A stretch of 11,562 nucleotides of DNA from Pseudomonadota bacterium. Its GTDB lineage: Bacteria > Desulfobacterota > Desulfobacteria > Desulfobacterales > Desulfobacteraceae. Of the stretch, positions 1-6,472 are shown in pieces (position 1 is the stretch's first letter; the number at the start of each line of letters is the position of its first letter). A model generated the notes under the pieces. That model saw only the letters and a list, made by a program, of their open reading frames with translations, made no database searches and was not told where the DNA came from. A program made the translations under genes and the position numbers. The stretch spans positions 1 through 11,562 of the forward strand of contig JAHJDU010000466.1 of assembly GCA_018812385.1 (NCBI GenBank), read 5' to 3'.

Positions 1-310
1 CCAGAATAGACCCGCCGCTCCTCCGGCTTGTGGGATCGACAGCCAGAACAGCCACTCGATGGCCCATATCTGCCAGATACACGCCTAAATTTTCGATAAA
101 GGTACTCTTACCGACACCGGGTACTCCTGTGATACCTACCCGGATACTGTTTCCCGTATGGGGCAGTACCTTTTCCATAACGATGAACGCTTTTTTCTGA
201 TGCGCCTTGAGACTGCTTTCTATCAATGTTATTGTCTTGGCAATCATACGGCGATTGCCATCTAAAATACCCTGGACAAAGCTCTCACTTTCAGGGTCGG
301 TTTGAATCAT
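1..310 (-). CDS. meaB: Methylmalonyl-CoA mutase-associated GTPase MeaB (5' part; gene runs off the left edge)
   Basis: This is the N-terminal 103 residues of a MeaB/ArgK-type P-loop GTPase; the rest lies outside the window. MeaB binds methylmalonyl-CoA mutase, gates adenosylcobalamin loading and helps protect or rescue the enzyme from inactivation (family knowledge). Seen here: an N-terminal helical stretch (about residues 1-55), the P-loop GVPGVGKS at 62-69, and the typical DPTSxxSGGSIL segment at 92-103. The start is the ATG at 308-310. It is preceded by AGGTG and AAAGG purine stretches that lie over the mutase stop, only 5 nt from that stop, so translation is probably coupled to the mutase. 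The gene is last of the visible mce-mcm-meaB run. The switch and guanine-specificity motifs cannot be inspected. Confidence 0.93.
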   Translation of the reverse strand, partial: MIQTDPESESFVQGILDGNRRMIAKTITLIESSLKAHQKKAFIVMEKVLPHTGNSIRVGITGVPGVGKSTFIENLGVYLADMGHRVAVLAVDPTSRRSGGSIL

Positions 311-315
311 AACCT

Positions 316-2439
316 TTACGCACCTATGATGTTAAGCGTCCTGTTTGCAGCATCTGTTACCATAGTTCCCGGACCAAAAATCTCTGCAGCACCCGCATTT
401 TTCAAAAATTCATAATCGCCTGGTGGAATTATACCGCCCACCACCACGTTAATATCAAAAGCGCCATGATTTTTCAACTCTTCAATGACCTTTGGCACCA
501 AAGTTTTATGCCCTGCTGCAAGACTTGACACCCCGACCACATGGACATCATTTTCAACAGCCATTCTGGCTGCTTCTTCAGGGGTCTGAAACATAGGGCC
601 TAAATCCACATCAAACCCAAAATCCGCAAAGGCTGTAGCAATGACCTTAACACCTCTGTCATGGCCATCCTGTCCCATTTTAGACAATAAAATCCTGGGC
701 CTGCGACCGGTCTTTTTTTGAAAATCCGCTGTACGCTTTCTTAAAGACTCAATCATCTCAGAATCAGAATGTTCTGCAGCATACACCCCTGAAATACACT
801 GGGTTGTTGCCACAAACCGGGTAAATACTTTTTCCATGGCATCACAAATCTCCCCAATCGTTGCCCTTGCCCTTACCGCGGGCAGGCAGGCTGCCAAAAG
901 ATTGTCACTTGATTCACAGGCCTTTGTGATATCATCCAGAGCCCTTTGAACCGCTTCATTGTCCCGCTGTTTTTTAATCTGTGTAAGACGTGCCACCTGT
1001 TCATTCCTGACCTCTTCAGAGACCTCACGCACAGGGATGGGGATTTCATCTTCAATCTTATATTTATTCACCCCCACAATCACATCCGTGCCCTGGTCAA
1101 TCCTGGCCTGTTTTCTGGCTGACACTTCTTCAATTCTCATTTTTGGCATGCCAGACTCAATGGCTTTGGCCATGCCGCCCAGACCCTCTATTTCAGCCAG
1201 AATTTTGCGGACTTCATCAATAATATTCTGGGTCAGGGTTTCAACATAGTATGATCCGCCTAAAGGATCCACCACATCACAGATATGGGATTCTTCCTGA
1301 ATAATGATCTGGGTATTTCTCGAGATCCTGGCAGACAATTCCGTGGGCAGACCCACTGCCTCGTCAAAAGAATTGGTATGAAGGCTCTGTGTTCCGCCAA
1401 GCACGGCGGACAGGCATTCAAGAGTGGTTCTGACAACATTGTTATAGGGATCCTGCTGGGTCAGGCTCCAGCCCGATGTCTGGCAGTGGGTTCGAAGCAT
1501 GGTTGATTGTGAATTTTTCGGATTGAACTGGCTCATGAGCTCTGCCCACAGGAATCGGGCAGCTCTGAGCATGGCAATATCCATGAAAAAATTCATGCCT
1601 ATCCCGAAAAAGAAAGAGAGCCTTGGAGCAAATTTATCAATATCAAGGCCTGTTTTAAGGGCAGCTTTGACATACTCAAGACCGTCGGCCAGGGTAAATG
1701 CTGCCTGGAGCACGGAATCAGCCCCTGCTTCCATCATGTGATACCCGCTTATACTGATGGAATTAAATTTGGGCATGTTATCCGAACAAAAAGCGATAAT
1801 ATCGGAAACAATCCTCATGGAAGGAGTTGGCGGATAGATATAGGTATTCCGGGTCAGATATTCTTTTAATATATCATTTTGAATGGTTCCCATGAGCTGA
1901 TCATGTTTTACACCCTGCTCTTCTGCCGCAACAATATACCCTGCCAGAATCGGCAGAACAGCACCGTTCATGGTCATGGAAACAGACATCTGATCCAGGG
2001 GAATCTGGTCAAACAAAATTTTCATATCCTCTACAGAATCAATGGCAACTCCGGCTTTTCCGACATCTCCGGTCACCCTGGGGTGATCGGAATCATATCC
2101 TCTGTGAGTGGCCAGATCAAAGGCAACAGACAGCCCTTTTTGTCCTGCTGCAAGATTCTTACGATAGAAGGCATTGGATTCTTTGGCAGTTGAAAATCCG
2201 GCATACTGGCGAATGGTCCAGGGACGGCCCGCATACATGGTGGCCTTGGGCCCCCTGACAAAGGGTTCAAACCCTGGAAGATTATTTATGAACTCTACTT
2301 TTTCAAGGTCTTTAGCCGAATATAGCGGCTTAATATCTATTCCTTCCGGTGTTTTCTTTGTTAATGACGTAAGGGGCTTTCCCCTAAGCTCTTTTTTAGC
2401 AAGCTCTTCCCACTTATTCAGGTCAGACATTTGAGACAT
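316..2439 (-). CDS. mcm: Methylmalonyl-CoA mutase, single-chain (catalytic plus B12-binding domain)
   Basis: The 707-residue protein is an adenosylcobalamin-dependent mutase that interconverts (R)-methylmalonyl-CoA and succinyl-CoA in the cytoplasm. The N-terminal TIM-barrel (about residues 35-545) carries RQYAGF with Tyr79, Arg197 (in LTRNTY), His234 (in SGYHMMEAG) and RTHCQTSGWSLT. These match the residues known as Tyr89, Arg207 and His244 in the Propionibacterium enzyme, which favours methylmalonyl-CoA over isobutyryl-CoA mutase (Phe/Gln at the first two). The C-terminal Rossmann-like cobalamin domain (about 580-707) has DGHDRG at 591-596, with His593 as the expected lower axial cobalt ligand. 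The length fits the one-chain form; no separate small subunit is seen. The start ATG at 2437-2439 has GGAG 7 nt upstream. It lies 52 nt after mce and 5 nt before meaB. Confidence 0.97.
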   Translation of the reverse strand: MSQMSDLNKWEELAKKELRGKPLTSLTKKTPEGIDIKPLYSAKDLEKVEFINNLPGFEPFVRGPKATMYAGRPWTIRQYAGFSTAKESNAFYRKNLAAGQKGLSVAFDLATHRGYDSDHPRVTGDVGKAGVAIDSVEDMKILFDQIPLDQMSVSMTMNGAVLPILAGYIVAAEEQGVKHDQLMGTIQNDILKEYLTRNTYIYPPTPSMRIVSDIIAFCSDNMPKFNSISISGYHMMEAGADSVLQAAFTLADGLEYVKAALKTGLDIDKFAPRLSFFFGIGMNFFMDIAMLRAARFLWAELMSQFNPKNSQSTMLRTHCQTSGWSLTQQDPYNNVVRTTLECLSAVLGGTQSLHTNSFDEAVGLPTELSARISRNTQIIIQEESHICDVVDPLGGSYYVETLTQNIIDEVRKILAEIEGLGGMAKAIESGMPKMRIEEVSARKQARIDQGTDVIVGVNKYKIEDEIPIPVREVSEEVRNEQVARLTQIKKQRDNEAVQRALDDITKACESSDNLLAACLPAVRARATIGEICDAMEKVFTRFVATTQCISGVYAAEHSDSEMIESLRKRTADFQKKTGRRPRILLSKMGQDGHDRGVKVIATAFADFGFDVDLGPMFQTPEEAARMAVENDVHVVGVSSLAAGHKTLVPKVIEELKNHGAFDINVVVGGIIPPGDYEFLKNAGAAEIFGPGTMVTDAANRTLNIIGA

Positions 2440-2491
2440 GATTATACTCCGGTAACATTAAATTTAAACATAGACTATCTTTCACACTATT

Positions 2492-2893
2492 CTACCTTTC
2501 ACATAACTCTACGAGCACCCCTGAAGTGGCCTTGGGGTGTAAAAAGGCAATTTTTGCTCCGCCTGCTCCCTTACGAGGGGTTTGATCTATGAGGGCAATC
2601 CCTTTTTCCTTGAGTTCGGAAAGGGCCTCTTCTATATTTTCAACCCGAAAGGCCACATGCTGAATCCCTTCGCCTTTTTTTTCAATATATTTGGCAACGG
2701 GCCCTTCCTTTGACGTGGATTCCAAAAGTTCGATTTCACTTTCGCCAACCGGTAAAAAAGCAGTAGTCACTTTTTGTTCTTCAACCGTTTCTGTCCCTAC
2801 TAATTGCAGCCCCAATGCATCGATCCAGAAATTTTTCTTTTCATCAATGCTTGAAACAGCAATTCCAAGGTGATCTATTTTTAATATTTTCAT
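2492..2893 (-). CDS. mce: Methylmalonyl-CoA epimerase
   Basis: The 133-residue protein belongs to the vicinal-oxygen-chelate fold (glyoxalase-like). It epimerises (S)- and (R)-methylmalonyl-CoA, linking propionyl-CoA carboxylation or transcarboxylation to the mutase. Two beta-alpha-beta-beta-beta modules are visible. Likely metal ligands are His8 (IDHLGIAV), His79 (IQHVAFRV) and Glu129 (VLVELCER); the fourth, near residues 52-58, is less certain. I chose the ATG at 2891-2893 because GGAG lies 8 nt upstream and the protein then begins MKILKIDHLGIAV as in the family. The reading frame extends to an ATG at 2926, but that would add 11 residues untypical of the family. It is the first gene of the mce-mcm-meaB run and has a candidate promoter just upstream. 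Confidence 0.95.
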   Translation of the reverse strand: MKILKIDHLGIAVSSIDEKKNFWIDALGLQLVGTETVEEQKVTTAFLPVGESEIELLESTSKEGPVAKYIEKKGEGIQHVAFRVENIEEALSELKEKGIALIDQTPRKGAGGAKIAFLHPKATSGVLVELCER

Positions 2894-2934
2894 TTTGCCA
2901 TCTCCACGATTAATCAATAAAATCAAACCTGTTA

Positions 2935-2964
2935 TCTATAGATGGTTCCCCGGCTGAAAGTCAA
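2935..2964 (-). promoter_or_regulatory. Candidate sigma-70 promoter for mce-mcm-meaB
   Basis: On the minus strand TTGACT (2959-2964) is followed after 18 nt by TATAGA (2935-2940). Transcription would start near 2928, giving a leader of roughly 35 nt before the mce ATG at 2893. It is the only good -35/-10 pair seen upstream of mce. No cobalamin-riboswitch-sized leader fits between it and the gene. Called by eye from consensus similarity. Confidence 0.42.
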
Positions 2965-3051
2965 CCATAAACTCATCCCAGTTCTTATATCCCTTGCAAG
3001 TCCTGCTATGAATTATGGGAAAAAACATCCTGCAATTGAAATAAAAAACCC

Positions 3052-3078
3052 TTGGCATCCCACACGTTTTAATATACT
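3052..3078 (+). promoter_or_regulatory. Weak candidate promoter for the cysteine-cluster gene
   Basis: TTGGCA (3052-3057) and TATACT (3073-3078) are separated by 15 nt, shorter than the usual 16-18. If used, transcription would begin close to 3085. That would exclude the TTG at 3078 as start codon and favour the ATG at 3102. No other convincing promoter was seen in the 184 nt between the divergent mce and this gene. Confidence 0.25.
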
Positions 3079-3101
3079 TGATTATTCACGCTAAAAAATT
3101 T

Positions 3102-3845
3102 ATGGATGCTGATGAAGTTGATCTTATTAAAACAAATTCAAATGAGGGTATCAGAAAACAATATATGAACCAGCACAAATCAGCAATAAATAAGATTTTA
3201 GAAGGAATCAATCCCAAATATCTGTTTCCATGTGTCGAAGATATTATTTCGGGTAGGATAGAATCGAAATCTTCTCCTGCTATATCTGATAGATTTTCCC
3301 GCCAAGATGTAACTCAATATTTAGCTTCCTGGTTTAAATATATAGGTGTCTCGAAAGAAGCGTGTCAGGAGTGGATGATTGAATATGCGGTTCAGGTTTT
3401 ATCTAAAATCTCATCCAGCTCACATTCAAAAATAAAACATAGTACAAAATCAAATTTAAAATATATTTACAAATCTGACGTGTCATTTGATTGTGGATGT
3501 GAAAGCAATATCTTTAAAGCATCCTGTAATCAAAATTGTCCCATCTATAAAGAAATGTCTGATAAGTATAAAGAGAGAAATGTCCAGAGATCCAGGCAAA
3601 CTTATGATATCAAACCAATTTCAAATAAAGATGAAGTCGAACAATATTCCCTTAAAGATGAGTATAAAGAGCAGCTTGAAAAAGCATTAGAAACTGCAAT
3701 TAAATATGTTGAAAAAGGAATTTCAAAAAAAGAGATAGTTAAATCATTAAATAATCAAGATTTCAAAACTCGAACCGGGAAAAAATGGAGTTATCCAACG
3801 CTCATGAATGAATTGAAGATGTTTAAGAGCAAATTAAAAGAATAA
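3102..3845 (+). CDS. Unrecognised protein with a four-cysteine cluster and a recombinase-like C-terminal segment
   Basis: I cannot name this gene. From the ATG at 3102 it gives 247 residues; the frame also allows a TTG start at 3078 (255 residues), and neither start has a clear Shine-Dalgarno site. Residue numbers here use the 255-residue form. The N-terminal part (1-110) is helical and charged. At 116-131 HSKIKHSTKSNLKYIY leads into a cluster, Cys139-x-Cys141-x8-Cys150-x3-Cys154 followed by PIY, which suggests a zinc or iron-sulfur site. By memory this layout resembles the cysteine-bearing C-terminal region of some plasmid or phage primase-like proteins, which is weak evidence. Residues 211-245 (GISKKEIVKSLNNQDF, then TRTGKKWSYPTL) look like the helical element of serine recombinases that reads LN..G..TR.GKKWS. 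A nucleic-acid-binding role is the best guess. It is AT-rich and lies beside degraded genes, so transfer is plausible. Confidence 0.6.
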   Translation: MDADEVDLIKTNSNEGIRKQYMNQHKSAINKILEGINPKYLFPCVEDIISGRIESKSSPAISDRFSRQDVTQYLASWFKYIGVSKEACQEWMIEYAVQVLSKISSSSHSKIKHSTKSNLKYIYKSDVSFDCGCESNIFKASCNQNCPIYKEMSDKYKERNVQRSRQTYDIKPISNKDEVEQYSLKDEYKEQLEKALETAIKYVEKGISKKEIVKSLNNQDFKTRTGKKWSYPTLMNELKMFKSKLKE

Positions 3846-4111
3846 ATACTCAAGAAATTGTTTATTTTTAAGATAACCCGGTAATAGTGACTTAGAAAGA
3901 CAGGTCTTGTGTGCAGTTGGTCTTTTTTTTGATTAATATAAATTGAAAAAAGTCTTGCAAATGTTTATTATTCTTTTTATAGAACAATTACTCATGGATT
4001 GTCTTGGCTTTTATAGTTCAAATACGTTGTCAAAAGAAGGTTATTGGCATTTGTTTTACAAAATTACATTCAAGGCTAATAACGATTTGATTACAAACAA
4101 ATCAACATAGA
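3846..4111. other. AT-rich stretch without a convincing gene
   Basis: This stretch lies between the cysteine-cluster gene and a gene fragment that begins at 4112. It holds a weak hairpin with a T-run (3896-3930, listed separately). It also holds a 49-codon open frame at 3961-4110 on the plus strand, starting MFIILFIEQLL and ending with a TAG 1 nt before the next ATG. That small frame has no visible ribosome site and no family I recognise. It may be a gene remnant, a small leader peptide or chance. Otherwise I see nothing. Confidence 0.4.
3896..3930 (+). terminator. Possible weak terminator after the cysteine-cluster gene
   Basis: AAAGAC (3896-3901) can pair with GTCTTT (3920-3925) around an 18-nt loop, and the T-run continues to 3930 (eight T in total). 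A smaller alternative hairpin also exists at AAGAC-AG-GTCTT. The stem is short and has low GC, so termination would be weak. It sits about 50 nt after the stop of the upstream gene. Confidence 0.28.
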
Positions 4112-4322
4112 ATGGAAAATATTGTGAAAAAGTTGCCTGTCGTAATAGATCCTTGCCCAATTGAAGAAGCTATTTTTGAAATTAGATACTCTTCAAAGAT
4201 TCCAAACGAAGCAAGATTTTGGAATGCTTTATGGAGCAATTGGTGATTTTTTTGAAAATGAACCGACACCTTTACCAATACTACAATTGCCAGAAGCTAT
4301 AAGAAGCCAAGATCCAAACTGA
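4112..4322 (+). pseudogene. 5' fragment of a TIGR04255-family gene, frameshifted and truncated
   Basis: The ATG at 4112 opens a frame reading VVIDPCPIEEAIFEIRYSS, then SKIPNEARF, and stops early. Shifting by one base at the T-run 4217-4220 (one T too many) restores GMLYGAIGDFF and then LPILQLPEAIRSQDPN to 4319, followed by a TGA at 4320-4322. Both halves together match the N-terminus of the sporadically distributed TIGR04255 family as I remember it (LP.VI..CPI.EA..EIRF, then LPILQLPE.IR.QDPNL). Full proteins of this family are about 250 residues, so roughly three quarters are missing. The function of the family is not known to me. The right end coincides with the 3' end of a truncated nucleotidyltransferase on the other strand. 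That marks a recombination or deletion junction near 4311-4321. Confidence 0.72.
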
Positions 4323-4500
4323 TTTTATTTAAAAGTTTTAAATTCAGATTTTCACCGATTAAGGTCAGATCAATGTCTGACCCTTTTTTATGATTTCCCT
4401 TTGCTCTGGAGCCATATAAAATTACCTTTTCAACTTCCTGACATCTTGCAAATATCTGATTAATTTTTTCAATAACCTGATTTTTTAATCCGTATAGCAT
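4297..4500 (-). pseudogene. Minimal nucleotidyltransferase (MntA/HI0073 type), C-terminally truncated
   Basis: A 67-codon frame starts at the ATG at 4498-4500, only 5 nt after the stop of the HEPN partner. It encodes the N-terminal half of a minimal nucleotidyltransferase. The catalytic start is intact: VILYGSRAKGNHKKGSDIDL gives G30-S31-x10-D42-x-D44. Family members are usually about 95-110 residues, with a third acidic residue on a later strand; that part is absent. The last residues after NKISLDL (GFL) are read from the strand opposite the TIGR04255 fragment, not from native sequence. In MntA/HepT systems the transferase adds AMP to a tyrosine on the HEPN toxin and so neutralises it (established for other members). 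This truncated copy is probably inactive. A short expressed remnant cannot be excluded. Confidence 0.75.
4311..4321. other. Recombination or deletion junction joining two truncated genes tail to tail
   Basis: To the left the sequence is coherent with a TIGR04255-type gene on the plus strand (…RSQDPN). To the right it is coherent with a nucleotidyltransferase on the minus strand (NKISLD…). The bases at about 4312-4320 (ATCCAAACT) fit both genes, so the exact breakpoint is hidden in a possible short microhomology. No insertion-sequence end or target duplication is visible. Confidence 0.55.
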
Positions 4501-4505
4501 ATTCG

Positions 4506-4694
4506 TTATTTAAGAAGTGTATCCATTTTCATGATCAATTGTTCAAAAAGTGTAAAGTATTTTTGGGTTACAGCTTTACAAATTTGCCCGGCAGTATCTT
4601 CATTATATGTGTGGGAGGTTAAATTTCTGCTTTGAATCATATCCATCCATTTTGGATTTATTATTAATAAGTGTAATAGGTCGGCTTTAAGCAT
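4506..4694 (-). pseudogene. HEPN-domain protein (HI0074/nucleotidyltransferase substrate-binding type), N-terminally truncated
   Basis: The frame gives 62 residues, and an in-frame TAG at 4716-4718 closes it upstream, so the missing N-terminal part is not present. Family members are about 130-145 residues. The preserved C-terminal helices carry RNLTSHTY: Arg23-x4-His28-x-Tyr30. This is the complete HEPN RX4HXY motif, which includes the RNase Arg/His pair and the tyrosine that MntA-type partners modify in characterised systems. The gene is directly upstream of the nucleotidyltransferase (5 nt apart), the usual pair arrangement. The ATG at 4694 has no good ribosome site and probably is not native. 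The breakpoint lies around 4690-4700, next to an A11 tract and the start of the ABC exporter genes. Loss of about half of the helical bundle should abolish folding. Confidence 0.75.
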
Positions 4695-4722
4695 TGCAAT
4701 GAAAAAAAAAAACGTCTATTTT
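4694..4722 (+). promoter_or_regulatory. Candidate promoter of the ABC exporter operon, with an A11 spacer tract
   Basis: TTGCAA (4694-4699) and TATTTT (4717-4722) are separated by exactly 17 nt; each matches 4 of 6 consensus bases. The spacer contains eleven A in a row (4702-4712). Transcription would start close to 4729, just before the GGAG at 4730-4733 that precedes the TTG start, so the leader would be very short. The assignment is by eye and tentative. Confidence 0.3.
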
Positions 4723-4744
4723 GATACCCGGAGCTTAAAAAGAA

Positions 4745-6472
4745 TTGAAACTGATCTATCCATATTTTAAAAAAAATCTTTATAAAATACTATTGGGTAT
4801 TTTATGCATGATCATTGTGGATGCCATGCAGCTGGTCATTCCCCAGATTGTTAAACATGCTATTGACACCTTAAGTTCAGCCTCTTTTGACAAAAAAACT
4901 CTGATATTTCAATGTGCATTAATTATTTTTCTGGGCCTTGTCATGGCAGGATTAAGGTATGGCTGGCGCACTCTTCTCATGGGAAGTGCAAGAAATGTTG
5001 AAAAAGGCATAAGAGATGATCTTTTCAAACATATCCTAACCCTGGACATGGCCTATTTAGACAAAGTTAAAACAGGCGATATCATGACCCATGCCACAAG
5101 CGACATCAATCATATCAGGATGGCATTCGGTTTTGGCCTGATTGCACTTGTGGATACCATTCTCCTTGGCAGTGCCACCATTACCATTATGCTCTGGACC
5201 CATCCGAAACTGACGGCCCTTGCCATGATCCCCATGCCGTTTTTGATTTTTGCCACAAGAACCCTGGGGAAAAAAATGCATACCTTTCATAAAACAGCCC
5301 AGGAATCCTATTCTCAACTTACCGAACTTGTAAGGGAGAGTTTTTTTGGCATCCGCATTATAAAAGTGTTCAATTTTGAAGGCATAATAAGCGATAAGGT
5401 TGAAAATGCTTCAACAAATTATTTTAAAAAAAATCTTAAGCGTGCTTTTGTTACCGCACTGATAAAACCTTTACTGATATTTTTTTTAAATTTGTCCACC
5501 CTGGTGGTTATATTTTACGGCGGCTTTCTTGTGATAAAACAGGTTATAACGCCAGGAGAGCTTGTCGCCTTTTTTCAATATCTTGGAATCCTGGCATGGC
5601 CTGTCATTGCCCTGGGATGGATGACCAATCTCTTTCAAAGGGGAATGGCATCCTTAAAACGAATTAATACGCTTTTAGACTCAATGCCCGAGGTAAGCTC
5701 TCCTGAAAATCCAAATATCCTTTCAAAAGTAAAGGGAAACATCATATTTGAAGATGTCAGTTTTGCCTATGATAAGGACAAAACGATTCTTTCAAATATT
5801 AATCTTAAAATCCAGCAGGGAGCCTCCATCGGCATCAGCGGTCCTCCGGGTTCAGGAAAAACCAGCCTGATCCAACTGATTCCAAGGCTTTACAATACCA
5901 GTGGCGGAAAAATCACTATAGACGGTCTTGATCTGAACACCCTGGATCTTAATTTTCTAAGGCAAAATATTGCCCTGATGCCCCAGGAATCATTTCTTTT
6001 TTCAGGTACGATAAAAGAAAATATTCTCCTGGGAAAAAAGGTGGATAAAGAAAACCTTGATCAAATTATCCAGGTTTGCTGTCTGAAAGATACCATTGAA
6101 AAAATGCCCGATGGGCTTGATACCATTGTTGGCGAAAGGGGTATCACACTTTCAGGAGGACAAAAACAACGCATTGCCCTTGCCCGGACATTGATGCGCA
6201 AAAAACCCATCATCATTCTGGATGATCCCATAAGCCAGATGGATACCCATACTGCATCCAAAATTATTTCACAATTGAACCGGATAAATTTTAATGCCAC
6301 TTTTATTATTATATCCCACAGGATCTCAGCTCTGGCATCCTGTGACACCATTTTTATAATGAAAAACGGTGAGATCAATCATTTTGGAACCCATGGAAAA
6401 CTCATTCAAACAGATCGTTTCTATAAAAAATCTTACCAGGTGCAGCAGTTTGAGGAGGGGTATGAAGACTGA
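4745..6472 (+). CDS. ABC exporter half-transporter, permease plus ATPase (degenerate-site subunit)
   Basis: The 575-residue protein is a type I ABC exporter subunit in the inner membrane. Six membrane helices fall at about 13-35, 52-75, 128-150, 153-172, 240-263 and 272-295, followed by a nucleotide-binding domain (about 332-575). Motifs: Walker A GPPGSGKT 366-373, Q-loop Gln414, signature LSGGQ 469-473, Walker B IIILDD 489-494 and switch His525. The catalytic glutamate is replaced by Asp494 (LDDPIS). This is the pattern of the degenerate-site partner in heterodimers such as TM287/288. The TTG start at 4745 is preferred because an in-frame TAA lies at 4736-4738; GGAG sits 11 nt upstream. The gene overlaps the next by 11 nt, implying co-translation. 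The substrate cannot be read from sequence: multidrug, lipid or peptide export are all possible. Confidence 0.92.
   Translation: MKLIYPYFKKNLYKILLGILCMIIVDAMQLVIPQIVKHAIDTLSSASFDKKTLIFQCALIIFLGLVMAGLRYGWRTLLMGSARNVEKGIRDDLFKHILTLDMAYLDKVKTGDIMTHATSDINHIRMAFGFGLIALVDTILLGSATITIMLWTHPKLTALAMIPMPFLIFATRTLGKKMHTFHKTAQESYSQLTELVRESFFGIRIIKVFNFEGIISDKVENASTNYFKKNLKRAFVTALIKPLLIFFLNLSTLVVIFYGGFLVIKQVITPGELVAFFQYLGILAWPVIALGWMTNLFQRGMASLKRINTLLDSMPEVSSPENPNILSKVKGNIIFEDVSFAYDKDKTILSNINLKIQQGASIGISGPPGSGKTSLIQLIPRLYNTSGGKITIDGLDLNTLDLNFLRQNIALMPQESFLFSGTIKENILLGKKVDKENLDQIIQVCCLKDTIEKMPDGLDTIVGERGITLSGGQKQRIALARTLMRKKPIIILDDPISQMDTHTASKIISQLNRINFNATFIIISHRISALASCDTIFIMKNGEINHFGTHGKLIQTDRFYKKSYQVQQFEEGYED

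Noticed and set aside
959..2434. Plus-strand open frames opposite the mutase gene
   Set aside because: They are shadows of the mutase codons with no family resemblance or ribosome sites.
2894..2926. Upstream in-frame ATG that would lengthen the epimerase by 11 residues
   Set aside because: The downstream ATG at 2891-2893 has a well-spaced GGAG and yields the usual family N-terminus; the extension does not look like the family.
2894..3077. Cobalamin riboswitch upstream of the B12-dependent mutase operon
   Set aside because: The leader between the candidate promoter and mce is about 35 nt, and no B12-box-like sequence or multi-stem structure was seen.
3078..3101. TTG start of the cysteine-cluster gene
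   Set aside because: It has no ribosome site and overlaps a possible -10 box; the ATG at 3102 is preferred, though with modest confidence.
3961..4110. 49-codon open frame ending 1 nt before the TIGR04255 fragment
   Set aside because: The stop-start proximity is suggestive, but there is no ribosome site, no recognisable family and strongly AT-rich composition, so it is not listed as a gene.
3846..4740. Insertion sequence or integrated element as the cause of the degraded region
   Set aside because: No transposase fragment, terminal inverted repeats, target duplication or tRNA attachment site could be found; simple deletions explain what is visible.
6369..6461. 31-residue N-terminal extension of the second ABC subunit
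   Set aside because: It lies entirely inside the first subunit's coding sequence; the ATG at 6462 has an adjacent AGGAGG and gives a normal length.
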